Of a stretch of DNA of 64,000 nucleotides, positions 41,438 through 52,800 are shown in pieces. Numbering within the stretch: the stretch's first letter is position 1; every line of letters starts with the position of its first letter. The DNA comes from Rhynchopus sp. YZ270_cl-10 (taxonomy: Eukaryota > Euglenozoa > Diplonemea > Diplonemida > Diplonemidae). The stretch spans positions 1,178,001 through 1,242,000 of the forward strand of contig OZ037864.1 of NCBI GenBank assembly GCA_964035575.1. Reading direction: 5' to 3'. The notes under the pieces are model-generated. The model was not told the origin of the DNA. It searched no databases and saw only the letters and a program-made list of their open reading frames with translations. The position numbers and the translations under genes are program-made.

Positions 41438-43567
41438 ATGGACGCAGGTCACATGCAGGGGTCGCGCATCCGGCTTATCAGCAAGTCGGAGATCCGGTAT
41501 GAGGGTACTCTGTCCACCATTGACCCCCAGGCCAACACCGTGAGCCTGAAGAACGTGAGAATGCACGGAACTGAGGGCCGCCCCGCTGACCGCCAAATAC
41601 AAGCTTCGGGTATGTCCACTTCAGATGTGTGCACGAGGGGCTCATTTTTCACTTTCTTTTTCTAACTGGAATGCTATCGTTGGGTGATCTAGGAACGGGG
41701 AGATATTTTTTTCACTAGCTCTCAGTAAGCTCTCACAGAGACGATCCTAGATCACCCAATCGTTGCCTCTGCAACCTCCGCTTTCTCGGTCACTTTTTGA
41801 TTCAAGGTGAGGGTTTTTTCCACAAACCAGCAATATGCAAATTCCTATTGTTTTTTATACCAAACTTGACCAAAAAAACCAAAAATCCTACAGACGCAAG
41901 GTACGACTTCATCATCTTCCGTGGGTCTGACATCAAGGATCTGACAGTGTACGAGGACGACAAGCGGAAACAGGACTTCATCGACCCTGCCGTCGTGACT
42001 GCCCAGCCTGCCCGTGGAGGCAAGGGTATGCATTGTACCCCCCCACATCTCCCTCCCTGCTTCTGCTTCTACACCACAACACTACAACACACAGGAGGCA
42101 ACAACAACCGCCAACAGGGAGGAGGCTTCAACGCCCACAACAACAACAACAACACACACAACAACAACAACGCCCACAACAACCAGCACCATGGGTATGC
42201 CTCCCCCCTTTTATTCCCCCACCTATCTACCTCCACTTTTGTTAGCAGAAAGGGAGGCAACTTCCAGCACCAGGACAAGCCTGCACGTGGAATGTTCGAC
42301 CAGTTCAACAACTTCGACAACAGACGTCAGGAGCCGCCACGTCACGAGAACTTCGGCCATGGTCAGGTTGGAGGCTACGGTGGGCACAGCGGAGGTAAGG
42401 ACCACCGCGGAGGAAAGGGAGGCCGTGTTGACTTCCAGGGGCGTGGAGGAAAGGGAGCCAAGGGAGGCAACTTCCACCACAACAACCACCACAACAACCA
42501 CCAGCACCACGGAGGCAACAACCAGCACAACAGGCACCACGACAACAACAGACGGCGTGAGCCCCACGTCAACCCCTTCGCCACCCACACCGGCACCAAC
42601 TTCAAGGCCAAGGACGAGGAGGAGGCCGCTGAGAAGAGGAAGAACGCCGGAGTCGAGGAGGAGTTCAACTTCACGGACAAGACCATGGACATGACCAAGG
42701 TCAAGGAGGAGGCAGAGAAGGAGGACATCAAGGCCGACAACGGGTACGACAAGAAGAAGTCCTTCTTCGACACCCTCTCGTGCGAGACCACCGACCGTGG
42801 AGGTGCCAAGCCTGCTGAGGGTGCTGAGGGCGCCCCACCGGTCGGGGAGAAGAAGTATGTCCACCGCACCCCCCTGCCCCAAAAAAAACCACACAACACT
42901 TTTTTTCAGGGCCCAGCGCGAAAAGTTGCGTAAGTACGACATCGACACCTTCGGTGCCGACGCAGTGACCGCCATCGAGCGCTCCTTCCACAGGGAACGT
43001 GGACACGGAAAGTATGTCATCCAAAAAAAGGGGGACGTGGTACCGAACCCTATGGACAATGTTTTGCTCCGCAACTACCTACATTTGCTTTCGCTTAGAT
43101 GCATTTATGCACGCGAGGCATACACATAAAGGACTGTTGCGCCTACAGAAAAGGCGGAAGTGAAATAGAATGGCGGAATTTACTGCAAAATTGTTCGTAC
43201 AGTTTCCCTGTAAACCACTCCCAAGCGCAACACTCCGGGGTTTGATAACCCGCGGGGTGTCAGTGCCTGCATCCCAGAGGCGTTTTGCACTATCAACTTA
43301 ACTTTCTTAGGCACTGTTTTCATCTTTCAAAAAGTTTGGGTACATTTAGTGCACCCTATTATACCTTCTATTCAGTAGCATAGAAAGCATGAAATAATCT
43401 TTCAACTTTTCTTTCAATTACACTCACTCTACAGGGGAGGAAACCACCGGAACAACCACCATGCCGGCAGAGGGATGGGTGGACGTGGCAACATGAGGCG
43501 TGCCTTCGGAGGACCCGCCGCAAGGGGAGGACGTGGCCAGGGTGTCGCCAGGGGACGCAGGTGGTAA
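41438..43567 (+). CDS. LSM14/Scd6-like RNP-granule protein, six exons
   Basis: Exons 41438-41609, 41894-42025, 42095-42194, 42249-42854, 42910-43011 and 43435-43567 encode 414 aa. All five introns (284, 69, 54, 55 and 423 nt) start GTATG and end CAG, and the frame is preserved through every junction. The N-terminal LSm domain ([20 protein letters not shown], then [16 protein letters not shown]) binds decapping and translation factors. The centre is rich in Asn, His and Gly. A DFDF-like segment ([11 protein letters not shown]), an FFD box ([12 protein letters not shown]) and a TFG box ([11 protein letters not shown]) follow, then an RGG tail ([17 protein letters not shown]). These are the parts of Scd6/Rap55/LSM14, a P-body protein that represses translation and helps decapping. 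Intron 1 contains a hairpin motif and a MITE; intron 5 another hairpin motif. Confidence 0.93.
41623..41655 (+). repeat. Oriented hairpin motif inside LSM14 intron 1
   Basis: AGATGTGTGCACGAGG, then GGCTCATTTTTCAC, lies 13 nt after the 5' splice site. It shows the family can reside in transcribed intron sequence, in sense orientation. Confidence 0.55.
41680..41759. mobile_element. MITE copy B, 80 bp, TTGGG termini, TCG target duplication, in LSM14 intron 1
   Basis: Perfect 15-bp ends TTGGGTGATCTAGGA (41680-41694) and TCCTAGATCACCCAA (41745-41759) are flanked by TCG on both sides. The interior GAACGGGGAGA and CACTAGCTCTCAGTA matches copy A at 22231. The 50-bp length difference lies in the centre, where copy A has extra CTCTCA-type units. 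Confidence 0.82.
43097..43132 (+). repeat. Oriented hairpin motif inside LSM14 intron 5
   Basis: AGATGCATTTATGCACGCG, then AGGCATACACATAAAG. GTGCCTGCATCCCAGAGG follows about 165 bp downstream, preceded by a hairpin GGGTT-TGAT-AACCC within ACACTCC/GGGGTGT. Confidence 0.5.
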
Positions 43568-45976
43568 GCGCCACACCCCACACAACCCTTCAGCTACACT
43601 GCTGTAGGTAAAAACTAAAACACGTTTTTTTATTATTTTTTTTTTTGTTTCTTTTTTTTTTTTTTTATATAAAGGAAGGTCTAGCAGGAACATAAAACAA
43701 AAGGAAAGCACAGCTTGTGGCGGCCCCATTTCTGAGCCCTGCGTGTCTTTCCATTTTCTCCCTCACCGCGTTTTTCTTTTTTGATATTTTTTTTTGAAGG
43801 TGCAAAAAAAGACAAAGCAAAGTAGGGAAAAAAGCTCTTCTTTTTTTGTGATGCAAAAAAAGTTGGTAAAGAAAAAGTCCTATTTTGTTGAAGTCTCATC
43901 TCTGACACACTCTGGGGATGAGAGGTGTGCTTCTAGCCAATTGTCACGGCGGACACAGTGTAGCACACAAAACAACCCCAAAAAAACGCACCGTTGTCGA
44001 AAGCGAATTAAAAAAAAAAAGAAAAAAAAAAGAAAAACTCACAACACACAACACAGAACCACTCCCCTTTTTTTTCCGCTGTTTTTTTTTTAATATTTTT
44101 ATGTCCCCTGCAAAAGCCATCCGTTCCCACATACCCCCCTAACTTCAGACTGCATACATGCATTCATTTAAAAGATAAAAGTTGAGCGAAAATATTTGGA
44201 AATAGTGACAAAAAAAAAAAATTGAGTGAAAGTTTTTTGGGAGGGCAGTATGACGCCTTCTCTTTGCTCTTTCACTCTCTCTCTCTCTCTCTCTTTTTCT
44301 CACTCTTTCTTGAGGGTTAAACAGCACAGACAGTACAGAGCCTTTGTCTGTGTCATAACTATAGCAATTGGGCCACGCTTATCCTGGGACAGCAAAACAC
44401 AAAAAATGTCATGTGTTTTTTTTTTTTTTTGGATTTTTTTGTCGGTGGGTAAAAAGCCATGATGTCGTGACATATTTCGTGTGGGATAGACAGGCACCAT
44501 ATTTGTACAAAGCAAGATGAGGATTGAAAAAAAAAAACGTTTCCTTATGATTTTTTTGAAAAAAAAATAAAAGGCAGAGTGTTTTAAAGGGGGTTTAACT
44601 TTCGGAGGTGTGGTTTGGTTTAAGAGCAGCGGTGTGGTGATATATGGTGTACCATTAGCTGAAGATTTTTGAAAAAAACGAGCAAACAAAAAGGCGCGCG
44701 TTTGTTAAAATAAAGTATAAAAATAAAAAGGAGAAAAAAAAAAATGCAAACTTAGCCGGCCACACACACCACCAAAGGGAAAAAAAGGGGATTTTTTTTT
44801 TTTTTTTTGCGAACTTCCTGGTGGAATATTTGCTTCCCCACCCCCCCCTCTCCACCCTTTCCCTCGGGTAACAGTGTGTTTATTTTGTTAAAAATAATCA
44901 CACACACAACGTTGTTTTTTGACTTTGTTTTTTTTCGTGTTTTTTTTTTTTTTTTTCAGGTGAAAAACGGAGGGCTATGTTATGTGCCCCACACACACAC
45001 ACACACACACACAACCCAGAATGCTAGCAAATACATATCTATAATTTTTTTTTTTTGGACTGAACACGTGAGGTTTAGATCTAATCTTCGAAGACGGAAA
45101 TAATTAAAGAAGGCGTAGAGTGGATGCATTCATTTCCGATCTTTCAAAAAAAAAAAAAAAAAAGTTGATGGAGGGGGGGAGAGATAAAGTGTCGCTATTG
45201 AGCCCCCTGTTCAAAAAAAAAAAAAAATGTGTACAGAACCCGTCCTCGGACAGGTGATTGTCAAAACTACAAAAAAAATGTGTTTTCATTAGGTAATAAT
45301 TACCGCGGGCATTTTTCGCATCTTTTATGTTTTTTTGTTTTGTTTTTGTTTTCTTTGAAAACTAAGCTGCAGTAGGTGAAAGAAGGAGCCAAAAGGGGAG
45401 GGGAAGAGGGGAACCTTTTTTTTTGGTGAGGTGATACACAGTCTTTAACGTTCATCTTACCAACTGATCTCTATCGTGTTCAAGAATTACGCATTTTCTG
45501 CAGACGTATGTGTGGGGTGGGGGGGGCTGTAAGGATTTTTTCGATGTCCAACCTTTTTTACATCCGTGACCTTTTTTTTTTTTTTTCTCTTTTTCAATTG
45601 ACTTTCGTTTCACCCTTTTAAATATCTTTTTTTTTTTGGGAAAAGGGCATTTTCGGCCCCAAAGGTTTTGCAAAAAAAGAGTTCAAATCCTCTAACGGCA
45701 TTTCACAACGTCCTCTACCCATTTTTTTTTCTCCATTGCTTTGAATTGACTTTATTTTATTTTTTTCACACGTTCCCCTAAAATGAGCAAATACTAAAAA
45801 ACAAAACAAAAAAAAAAAACCCCCCCATGACCAAACATAAAAAATACCATACAAATCCGTTCCCTTTCTCCCGTCTCCTTTAATTCAATCTTCTCCCCCC
45901 CCCTCCCCCTCCCTCGATCTCCATCTCTCTCTAACAGCACTTATTTGACAAAAACACACACACACACAACTCAATA
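43568..45976. other. Spacer between the LSM14-like gene and the 95-aa gene
   Basis: 2.4 kb without a recognisable gene, dominated by poly-T and poly-A runs. It contains a (CT)n run at 44274-44294, an (AC)n run at 44991-45013 and a hairpin-family copy at 45429-45463 (AGGTGATACACAG, then ACGTTCATCTTACCAAC). A C/T-rich tract ending CAG at 45935-45937 lies 39 nt before the next ATG. Confidence 0.55.
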
Positions 45977-46264
45977 ATGTCGTACTACCCGTACTCCCCG
46001 TATGTCTCGTCGCTTGCGGCTGCTGACGCTGCTGCCGCCACTGCGCGTGCACACCACGACATTGCGGCTGCGGCTGCCTACGCACCTGCCTACCCGGCAG
46101 TGTACCCTGCTGTGTACCCCTCCGTGGCACCCGTGTACCCCTCGGTGTACGGACCCAGCCCTGCCCTTGCTGCCGCCACCGCTCACGCCTCGGTTGCTCG
46201 CGCCAACGCTGACGCTGCAATCCTCTCTGCCTCCGTCCGCCGTGCCCGCTACCCGTACTACTAA
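45977..46264 (+). CDS. Small Ala/Tyr/Pro-rich protein, 95 aa
   Basis: The frame MSYYPYSPYVSSLAAADA to RRARYPYY is GC-rich, follows a leader like those of neighbouring genes, and is closed by TAA. It is almost entirely low complexity: an Ala-rich N-terminal third, a centre with repeated YPAVYP/YPSVYG units, and an Ala/Arg C-terminus. No signal peptide or known domain is visible. Similar repetitive small proteins can be structural or RNA-binding, but I make no functional claim. The codon bias matches that of neighbouring genes, which is the main reason to accept it. Confidence 0.65.
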   Translation: MSYYPYSPYVSSLAAADAAAATARAHHDIAAAAAYAPAYPAVYPAVYPSVAPVYPSVYGPSPALAAATAHASVARANADAAILSASVRRARYPYY

Positions 46265-46656
46265 GCTAGCAGAAGGGGGGAAAAAAATGGTGTAGCTCGC
46301 TTGATCTGCATGATTTTTTTTTTTTGAAAAAAAAAAGATGAAAAAATTGCCCGTTAAGGGTGTCCCCTCCATCCCATCCTCCTGTTGTAACCCAAAATTG
46401 TTTTTTGTTTTTTGCCGGATTTTTTTTCCCCCCAAAAAAGACGGCGCAATTTGTCTGTTGTGCGGAATATAAAGTTGATGTAGGGTTTTGTTTTCTTCAA
46501 GGAATTTATTTTCTTTTTAGAAAGCAAGCAAAACTCGTTGGGAAGAGAAGAAAAGACATCTTCAAAAAATACGCACCACAGTAGAAAAATAAAACGTACA
46601 AAAATATGTTCCCCCTCGCCCCCCCTCCGCCCATTTTTTCCCAACGCTAATGCCAC
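46265..46656. other. Spacer before the nested TIR elements
   Basis: No gene is seen; only A- and T-rich runs. It ends at CGTAA (46657-46661), the left target duplication of the next element. Confidence 0.55.
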
Positions 46657-46791
46657 CGTAATGGGGTGATCAGAGGTACTTTTTTGCAGCTCGAGTCAAG
46701 AAAAATCACGAAAAATCACAACGGTTACAAACGGTTACAAATGCTTACAAAAACGAAATTATGATTTTGTTTGGGTTTTTTGTGAGCGTAC

Positions 46792-46913
46792 GTGATTTTT
46801 TGTGATTTTCTGTGATTTTTTGTGATTCGCATTCCGGATTTTGTGATTTTTTGTGATTCGCATTCCGGATTTTGTGATTTTTTGTGATTTTCTGTGATTT
46901 TTTGTGATTTTTT
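46792..46913. repeat. Minisatellite block, GTGATTTTTT and CGCATTCCGGATTT units (left)
   Basis: Units GTGATTTTTTGTGATT and CGCATTCCGGATTTT alternate. The same units in the same orientation occur near the right end of the outer element and around the 274-bp insertion, so they belong to the original body of the outer element. Confidence 0.7.
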
Positions 46914-48030
46914 GGGGTGTCCCGGCGGTACCACACTGACACCCACTTACACACACTTTCACCCCATTTCACTCCATTTCACCGAATTACACCCACTTTC
47001 ACCCACTTTCACCCCATTACGCCCCATTACACCCCATTACACATGAATTACAACGCCTTGGTGTTTTGGTTTTTACTAAAGGGATGTGCGGACGACACCA
47101 AAAAAATTGAAATTTTTCGCGATATTTGGTGCTCCAAAAATTTGCCGGAACCGAAAATCGTGTAGTTTGGGGGTGTTGAGGCCAGAAAAAATTTGTGTGA
47201 ATACATGAAAATACTCCTGATAGGGTGGCATTCGGCCAAAACATCAGCTGTTTTGGTCATTTTTTCCTTGTACTGTGTACTGTGTACTGTGTACTGTGTA
47301 CTGTGTACTGTGTACTGTGTACTGTGTACTGTGTACTGTGTACTGTGTACTGTGTACTGTGTACTGTGTACTGTGTACTGTGTACTGTGTACTGTGTACT
47401 GTGTACTGTGTACTGTGTACTGTGTACTGTGTACTGTGTACTGTGTACTGTGTACTGTGTACTGTGTACTGTGTACTGTGTACTGTGTACTGTGTACTGT
47501 GTACTGTGTACTGTGTACTGTGTACTGTGTACTGTGTACTGTGTACTGTGTACTGTGTACTGTGTACTGTGTACTGTGTACTGTGTACTGTGTACTGTGT
47601 ACTGTGTACTGTGTACTGTGTACTGTGTACTGTGTACTGTGTACTGTGTACTGTGTACTGTGTACTGTGTACTGTGTACTGTGTACTGTGTACTGTGTAC
47701 TGGTAGAAACATGGGGAATCGGTAATGTAGCCACGCCAGTAAAAATTTAACACCGGTGGCATACTTCCCAGTACGCATAAGTGCATAGAAAAAATCGTAA
47801 AACAACGTGTAATCTGTGGTGGTCAAAAGTGCAAAATTCCTTCGGCAATGGTCAGCCAAGCAAAAGTTTTTTGCTCCACTCGCCAAAAAAAATTTTGTTG
47901 TCACCTTTTTTGGACTTTTCGTGTTGAAAAAACGGGGGGAAAACGCAAAAAAAGCAAAAAGTTTAAATTCCCTCCATTACACTCCATTACACCCCATTAC
48001 ACATGAATTACGCCGTGCCCGGGACACCCC
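46914..48030. mobile_element. 1117-bp inner TIR element with GGGGTGTCCCGG ends
   Basis: The left end GGGGTGTCCCGG and right end CCGGGACACCCC are exact inverse copies. ATTTTTT lies directly outside both ends (46907-46913 and 48031-48037), a possible 7-bp duplication, though the T-rich surroundings make this ambiguous. Inside, CACCCCATTACAC-type units occur near both ends in the same orientation, ending in ACATGAATTAC, with the 7-bp array between them. No protein is evident. Confidence 0.65.
47269..47702. repeat. Minisatellite of 7-bp unit TGTGTAC, about 62 copies
   Basis: 434 bp of an uninterrupted, essentially perfect 7-bp repeat. Because 7 is not a multiple of 3 and no stop arises, several frames stay open on both strands; these are not genes. 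Confidence 0.95.
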
Positions 48031-48073
48031 ATTTTTTGTGATTTTTTGTGATTTTTTGTGATTCGCATTCCAG

Positions 48074-48347
48074 ACATACATGTTGGTACGTACGTAAAAC
48101 GCGCAAAAAACGTACAAAAAACACAAAAACGTACTACGTTTTTCAAAAATAATCAAAATAATCACTTTTTAATACAACATTACAGCAAAAATAATATTTT
48201 TGCTCTGTGTTTTTGGTACGTTTTAGTACGTTTTTTTGCGCGTTTTTGTTACGTTTTTGTGACGTTTTTTATTAAAAACATTTTTTGATTATTTTGCGCG
48301 TTTTTTTATTATTTTTGCGCGTTTTACGTACGTACCAACATGTATGT
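48074..48347. mobile_element. 274-bp MITE inserted in the minisatellite, CCAG target duplication
   Basis: The ends are ACATACATGTTGGTACGTAC (extending to about 36 bp) and the exact complement at the right. CCAG flanks both sides (48070-48073 and 48348-48351). Read without the insert, the flanks resemble one minisatellite unit (CGCATTCCAGAT then TTTGTGATTT), so this is an insertion into an existing repeat. The interior is rich in ACGTTTTT and GCGCG words. Confidence 0.85.
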
Positions 48348-48532
48348 CCAGATGTTTGTGATTTTTTGTGAAATTTCTGTGAAATTTTTCAGTGATTGAA
48401 TGGTACTATACGGGGGGGTACCTGATCACAAATGTTCACAACCATGGTAATGTTATGGTAACATCACGGTTAACATAGTGGCGTTGTGAACTGGTGTGAA
48501 GTTGCGAATCAAATTGATTTTGATTTTTTTTG

Positions 48533-48938
48533 GTACTGTGTACTGGGTGTACTGTGTGTACTGTGTATACTGTGTATACTGTGTATACTGTGTATACTGT
48601 GTATACTGTGTATACTGTGTATACTGTGTATACTGTGTATACTGTGTATACTGTGTATACTGTGTATACTGTGTATACTGTGTATACTGTGTATACTGTG
48701 TATACTGTGTATACTGTGTATACTGTGTATACTGTGTATACTGTGTATACTGTGTATACTGTGTATACTGTGTATACTGTGTATACTGTGTATACTGTGT
48801 ATACTGTGTATACTGTGTATACTGTGTATACTGTGTATACTGTGTATACTGTGTATACTGTGTATACTGTGTATACTGTGTATACTGTGTATACTGTGTA
48901 TACTGTGTATACTGTGTATACTGTGTATACTGTGCACT
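48533..48938. repeat. Minisatellite of 9-bp unit TGTGTATAC, about 42 copies
   Basis: A perfect 9-bp repeat fills most of the interval; the first units are variants (TGTGTAC, GGGTGTAC, TGTGTGTAC) and the last is TGTGCAC. The unit equals the 7-bp unit of the other array with an extra TA, so the two arrays probably share an ancestor. Confidence 0.95.
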
Positions 48939-49291
48939 GCGAAAAATTGACCAAAAATGAGAACTTGTCCATTTCGGCAAATTGACCCCACCACTGGCCG
49001 GACGGATTCCGGAAATGCAAATGCCGGCATTTAAAAGCTCACCAGCGAAAAAAAGAAAAGAAATTTTTCTAACATCTATACCCCCCCTTTATGGAGCGAC
49101 AACTGGTAGAAACACGGTAGAACCACGGGGAATCGGTTAAGGCGCCACACCACAGATTTTTGTGTTTTTTTTTTGTCAAGCTAGCCCATCTGCCCCTGCC
49201 CCGCACACTGCCACGGTGTCTGACGACGACCCAGTGTAGGATCAACGCCTTGCAAACACTCAGGCCAAATCACCATATTCGCGGTGTTTTT

Positions 49292-49530
49292 TGTGATTTT
49301 CTGTGATTTTTTGTGATTTTTTGTGATTCGCATTCCAGATTTTGTGATTTTTCGTGATTTTTTGTGATTCGCATTCCGGATTTTGTGATTTTTCGTGATT
49401 TTTTGTGATTTTTTGTGATTCGCATTCCGGATTTTGTGATTTTTCGTGATTTTTTGTGATTTTTTGTGATTTTTTGTGATTCGCATTCCGGATTTTGTGA
49501 TTTTTCGTGATTTTTCATGATTCTTTGTGA
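49292..49530. repeat. Minisatellite block, GTGATTTTTC and CGCATTCCGGATTT units (right)
   Basis: Four or more units CGCATTCC(G/A)GATTTTGTG separated by GTGATTTTTCGTG words. It is the counterpart of the left block and is in direct, not inverted, orientation relative to it. Confidence 0.7.
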
Positions 49531-49863
49531 CTGGAGCTGCAAAAAAGTACCTCTGATCACCCCACGTAACCCTTTCTCCTCCTCGAAGATCACAACCAAT
49601 TTCACTGAGGTCCCAGTGAGTAATCATATGCCCTTGTGATAGAAGACTTTGGCACATTCGTCTTTGGAGGCATTCTCCTTAGAACTGAATTTGATGAGTA
49701 GTTCATCCTCACTGCCACCTTGAAACTTCACAGTTTTTTTTCCCCTTTGGAATTCAACTCATCTAACTGGCCATTTTGTAAGATTGTACCTTTTTCAACC
49801 TCTCATCCACTCATCCCCTCACAGAACGACGGAAACGTCTCTTTTTTGAGTTTTATTTACCCT

Positions 49864-52800
49864 ATGCGTGGGGGGCGTGGCGGACCTGTTCAGGGTCGTG
49901 TATCAGGATATAGCCAGGCACATCAGGCACAGGGACATGGTCAGACACATGGTCAGGCACCTAGACATGGCCATGGTTACGGAGGTCATGACGGAGGTCA
50001 GAGGAGGGCAGAGGTCGAGAAGGCGCTCAGTATGATCTTAGAGAGGGAGCGCACGAAGCCGGTGTATGTCGACCCTGGCCACCTTATTGCCTGTGTGCTG
50101 GAGGAGCTGGATGTGCCTACGTTTGCAGCACTTCGTGTTGGCGAGCCACAACACTTCTCGATCATCAGCGAACAACGTGCCCGCGTACAGAAGGTCATCA
50201 TGCTCATCAACGTCTACAAGGATGCAAGCCAGTTCGGCAGTCTTTGGGACTGTCTGCGCTACATTGTTCTCAAAATGAATGAGCTCCACGACGGGAGATA
50301 CGGTTCAGCCTTTACCGGTATGCATTCCCACCCCCACCCCCAACACCGTATTCGTACCCTCACCTCTAACCCAATCACACAAAACATCCCATTCAGGCAC
50401 CGACTATGAAGGAATCGGCATCGGCCCCTGGCAAGCCAACCCCGAGCTTCAACGCCATTTTCCCGGCATCGAAATATTGAAGAAGAAGGGCCGCGAGCCA
50501 CCACGTCTGTCTACGGCGGACTTCATAGAGGCGGTGGGGGTGTGTCTGACGAAGAGACGCGGTGCAAAGGGCCAGATGGACATTGACGATATTACGGAGG
50601 TGATTGCGGAGAGAGGGGCAGAGTCGCCTGAGGAGTTGTGCTTCTTTATTAAGAAGATCTCGCTTGGGTTGGTCATCCGGCAGGTCACGGAGGTGTGGCA
50701 GGAGAACCGCAACGTGATGCAGCATGGACAACGCCTTGTTGCTCGGTTCCGCGCCGAAAGCATGAACGTCTCTTCAGATGAACTCCAAGAAATGGACGAA
50801 GAAATCGACCACAGCCTCAAGAACACACAAGGCTTCATCGACTCCCTCACAGAAAAGGCGGCCGACATGCTGAGCGAAGGGCTTCTCGAGGACGACGTGC
50901 AACGTCTTCTCCTTACCTACCTCTTGCGTCACTCTAATGTCTACGTGAAGAATGTTCACCTATCACCTTTGGGGCCTGTTGTTGTCTGTTTGATCATGAC
51001 GCTTGCCCATGTAGAGAAGACGATTTGTCAGAAATGCAACTCCTTTGTGGACCAATGCGGGAAGTGTCTTCGTGATGATCCGGAGCACTTTGCTTCTGTG
51101 TTTGGTGCGCAGCTGACGAGCCATAACAAGAAGGAGGACACGGTGTCTGTTGTGTTCGATGTGAGTGATGTTTGCGACTACGCTGCTGCAGTGCTGGCGG
51201 AGGCTGTGCGGATGCAGGCAGAAGGCGCACCCCCTTCCGCGGTCAAAAAACTGCACAACATCGAGCTTCTCGTTTGCGAGCGGGCCGGGGTTGCTGGGTT
51301 CTCCGAAATGGGTGTCGGCAGCTTTCTCGAATTCTTTTCAAAGCAGGCAAGCGAGATCATCTCAAAGCACTCCATCCAGGACCCCGCTGTCCTCTCCCTC
51401 ATTCACGCCAAGACCACCTCCAGCGATTCAACCTTCACAAAACCAGAGCTCGCAGACATCCTTGACACCATTGTCTCCAAGCTTGCCGACAAAGGCCCTT
51501 TTGTCCAAAGCTGGGGTCTTCTCAACTCCCTTGAGGCTAGCGTACCGGAGCACTACGGAAAGGAGAGGTGGCATGAGATCTGTGAGACCTCGTTCACGCG
51601 TTTCATGGCACGCAACACTTCGACACTTCATAAGAAGGGTTTTGTGTTGGTGGGTACCCCATCTGCATCTTCGACGCGCCTTTCCAAGCTGATCCCGAAG
51701 GAGCTTGGCGCGCTCTCAGAAAACAATGCGGACGATTGGGCGTGCTGCCACTTCCGCACCACAAAAGGCTTTGACGAAGTCTTCAGCAGCACACCTGAAT
51801 GCATCAATGCCGAGGTCGGTGTCGACCGCAAAACCTCTTTAAACGAGGTCTTCACCTTTTCCCCAAAAATCGGAGCAAATGTAGACAAAGGCAACACTCT
51901 TGCAGAGGAAAATGCTGCGTTTTTTGACAGAATTGCTGCAACATCACGCGCTTTTGACCCTTCTCTTCTGCAAATCATCAAGGAGGCTGCACTACAGCCT
52001 AATGGGATCGACCTTTGCTCGCTTACCCTATACAACGAGCTTTACAGAGAAGGGTCTGATGGTAAGGAAACCAGCTTCGGTGAGTTTGTTGTGACCCACC
52101 ATGAAGCGCTGCAGGCAGATGGTGTGCGCATTCTGGTCTCCGCGGACCGCCCCTTTGAGGAGCCGAAGTACTATGCTGTGAACACTACCGCTGATGCCAG
52201 CGGTGTGGAGAGCGCGACGGCACGGAAGTGCTTTGCTGAGGCGGCTGTACTGATTTGGAGTCTTCTGGCCACCTCTGACCTGAAAGACCTGGAAGAAGGC
52301 GGTGTGGACAGCCCGCTCCACAAAATCATAACCGCCCTACGTGAGTCCTTTGCAACTGCAGACGGCATCCACATGCTAGGGAGCGTGGTGCTGGAACTCC
52401 TCCTCGCTACCCCCACCACCATGACACGCTACGTCTTTGAAGAGCTATACATCCCCATCCTCACAGAGGTGGACCCCAACTGGGAGACAACCTGCGCACC
52501 GTTGCTCTGCAACCACCCAGAAAAGGCACGCCTTATGCAGAGAGGTTTGCAGCTGAACACAGGAAACACAATATGGATGGAGACTTACCGGAAAAGTCTG
52601 GACACCTTTCCCCAACACAAAATGGTGCATGTGGTGCAGAAGAAGGGTGCAGAGAAAGTCGTGGAGAAGATTGTGCATAAGGCAATCGAGCCGCCGACAG
52701 AGGATATGAGCGAAGCGGTGGAGGAGGAGGTGGTGAGGGTGGAGGGTGTGACGCCGGAGCAGCAGTATTTGGAGGAGATCCGTGAGACAATGTGTGCTGG

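Larger units (their letters stand above)
46662..49564. mobile_element. 2903-bp TIR element, outer shell of a nest, CGTAA target duplication
   Basis: The first 31 bp, beginning TGGGGTGATCAGAGGTACTT and ending GCAGCTC, are repeated perfectly in inverse at 49534-49564. Both sides are flanked by CGTAA (46657-46661 and 49565-49569), a candidate 5-bp target duplication. The interior has no transposase-like frame. It contains a GTGATTTTTT-type minisatellite at 46792-46913, 48031-48073 and 49292-49530 (same orientation each time), two insertions with their own inverted repeats, and two short-unit arrays. Related segments beginning TGGTAGAAACA lie at 47702 and 49106. The perfect ends suggest recent movement. 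The superfamily cannot be named from the ends. Confidence 0.85.

Noticed and set aside
47048-47904. Long open frames on both strands over the 7-bp array
   Set aside because: They exist only because the perfect repeat contains no stop codon; overlapping repetitive peptides occur in several frames.
48436-49030. Long open frames on both strands over the 9-bp array
   Set aside because: Same artefact of a stop-free repeat, reading as TVY or HSI tandem peptides.
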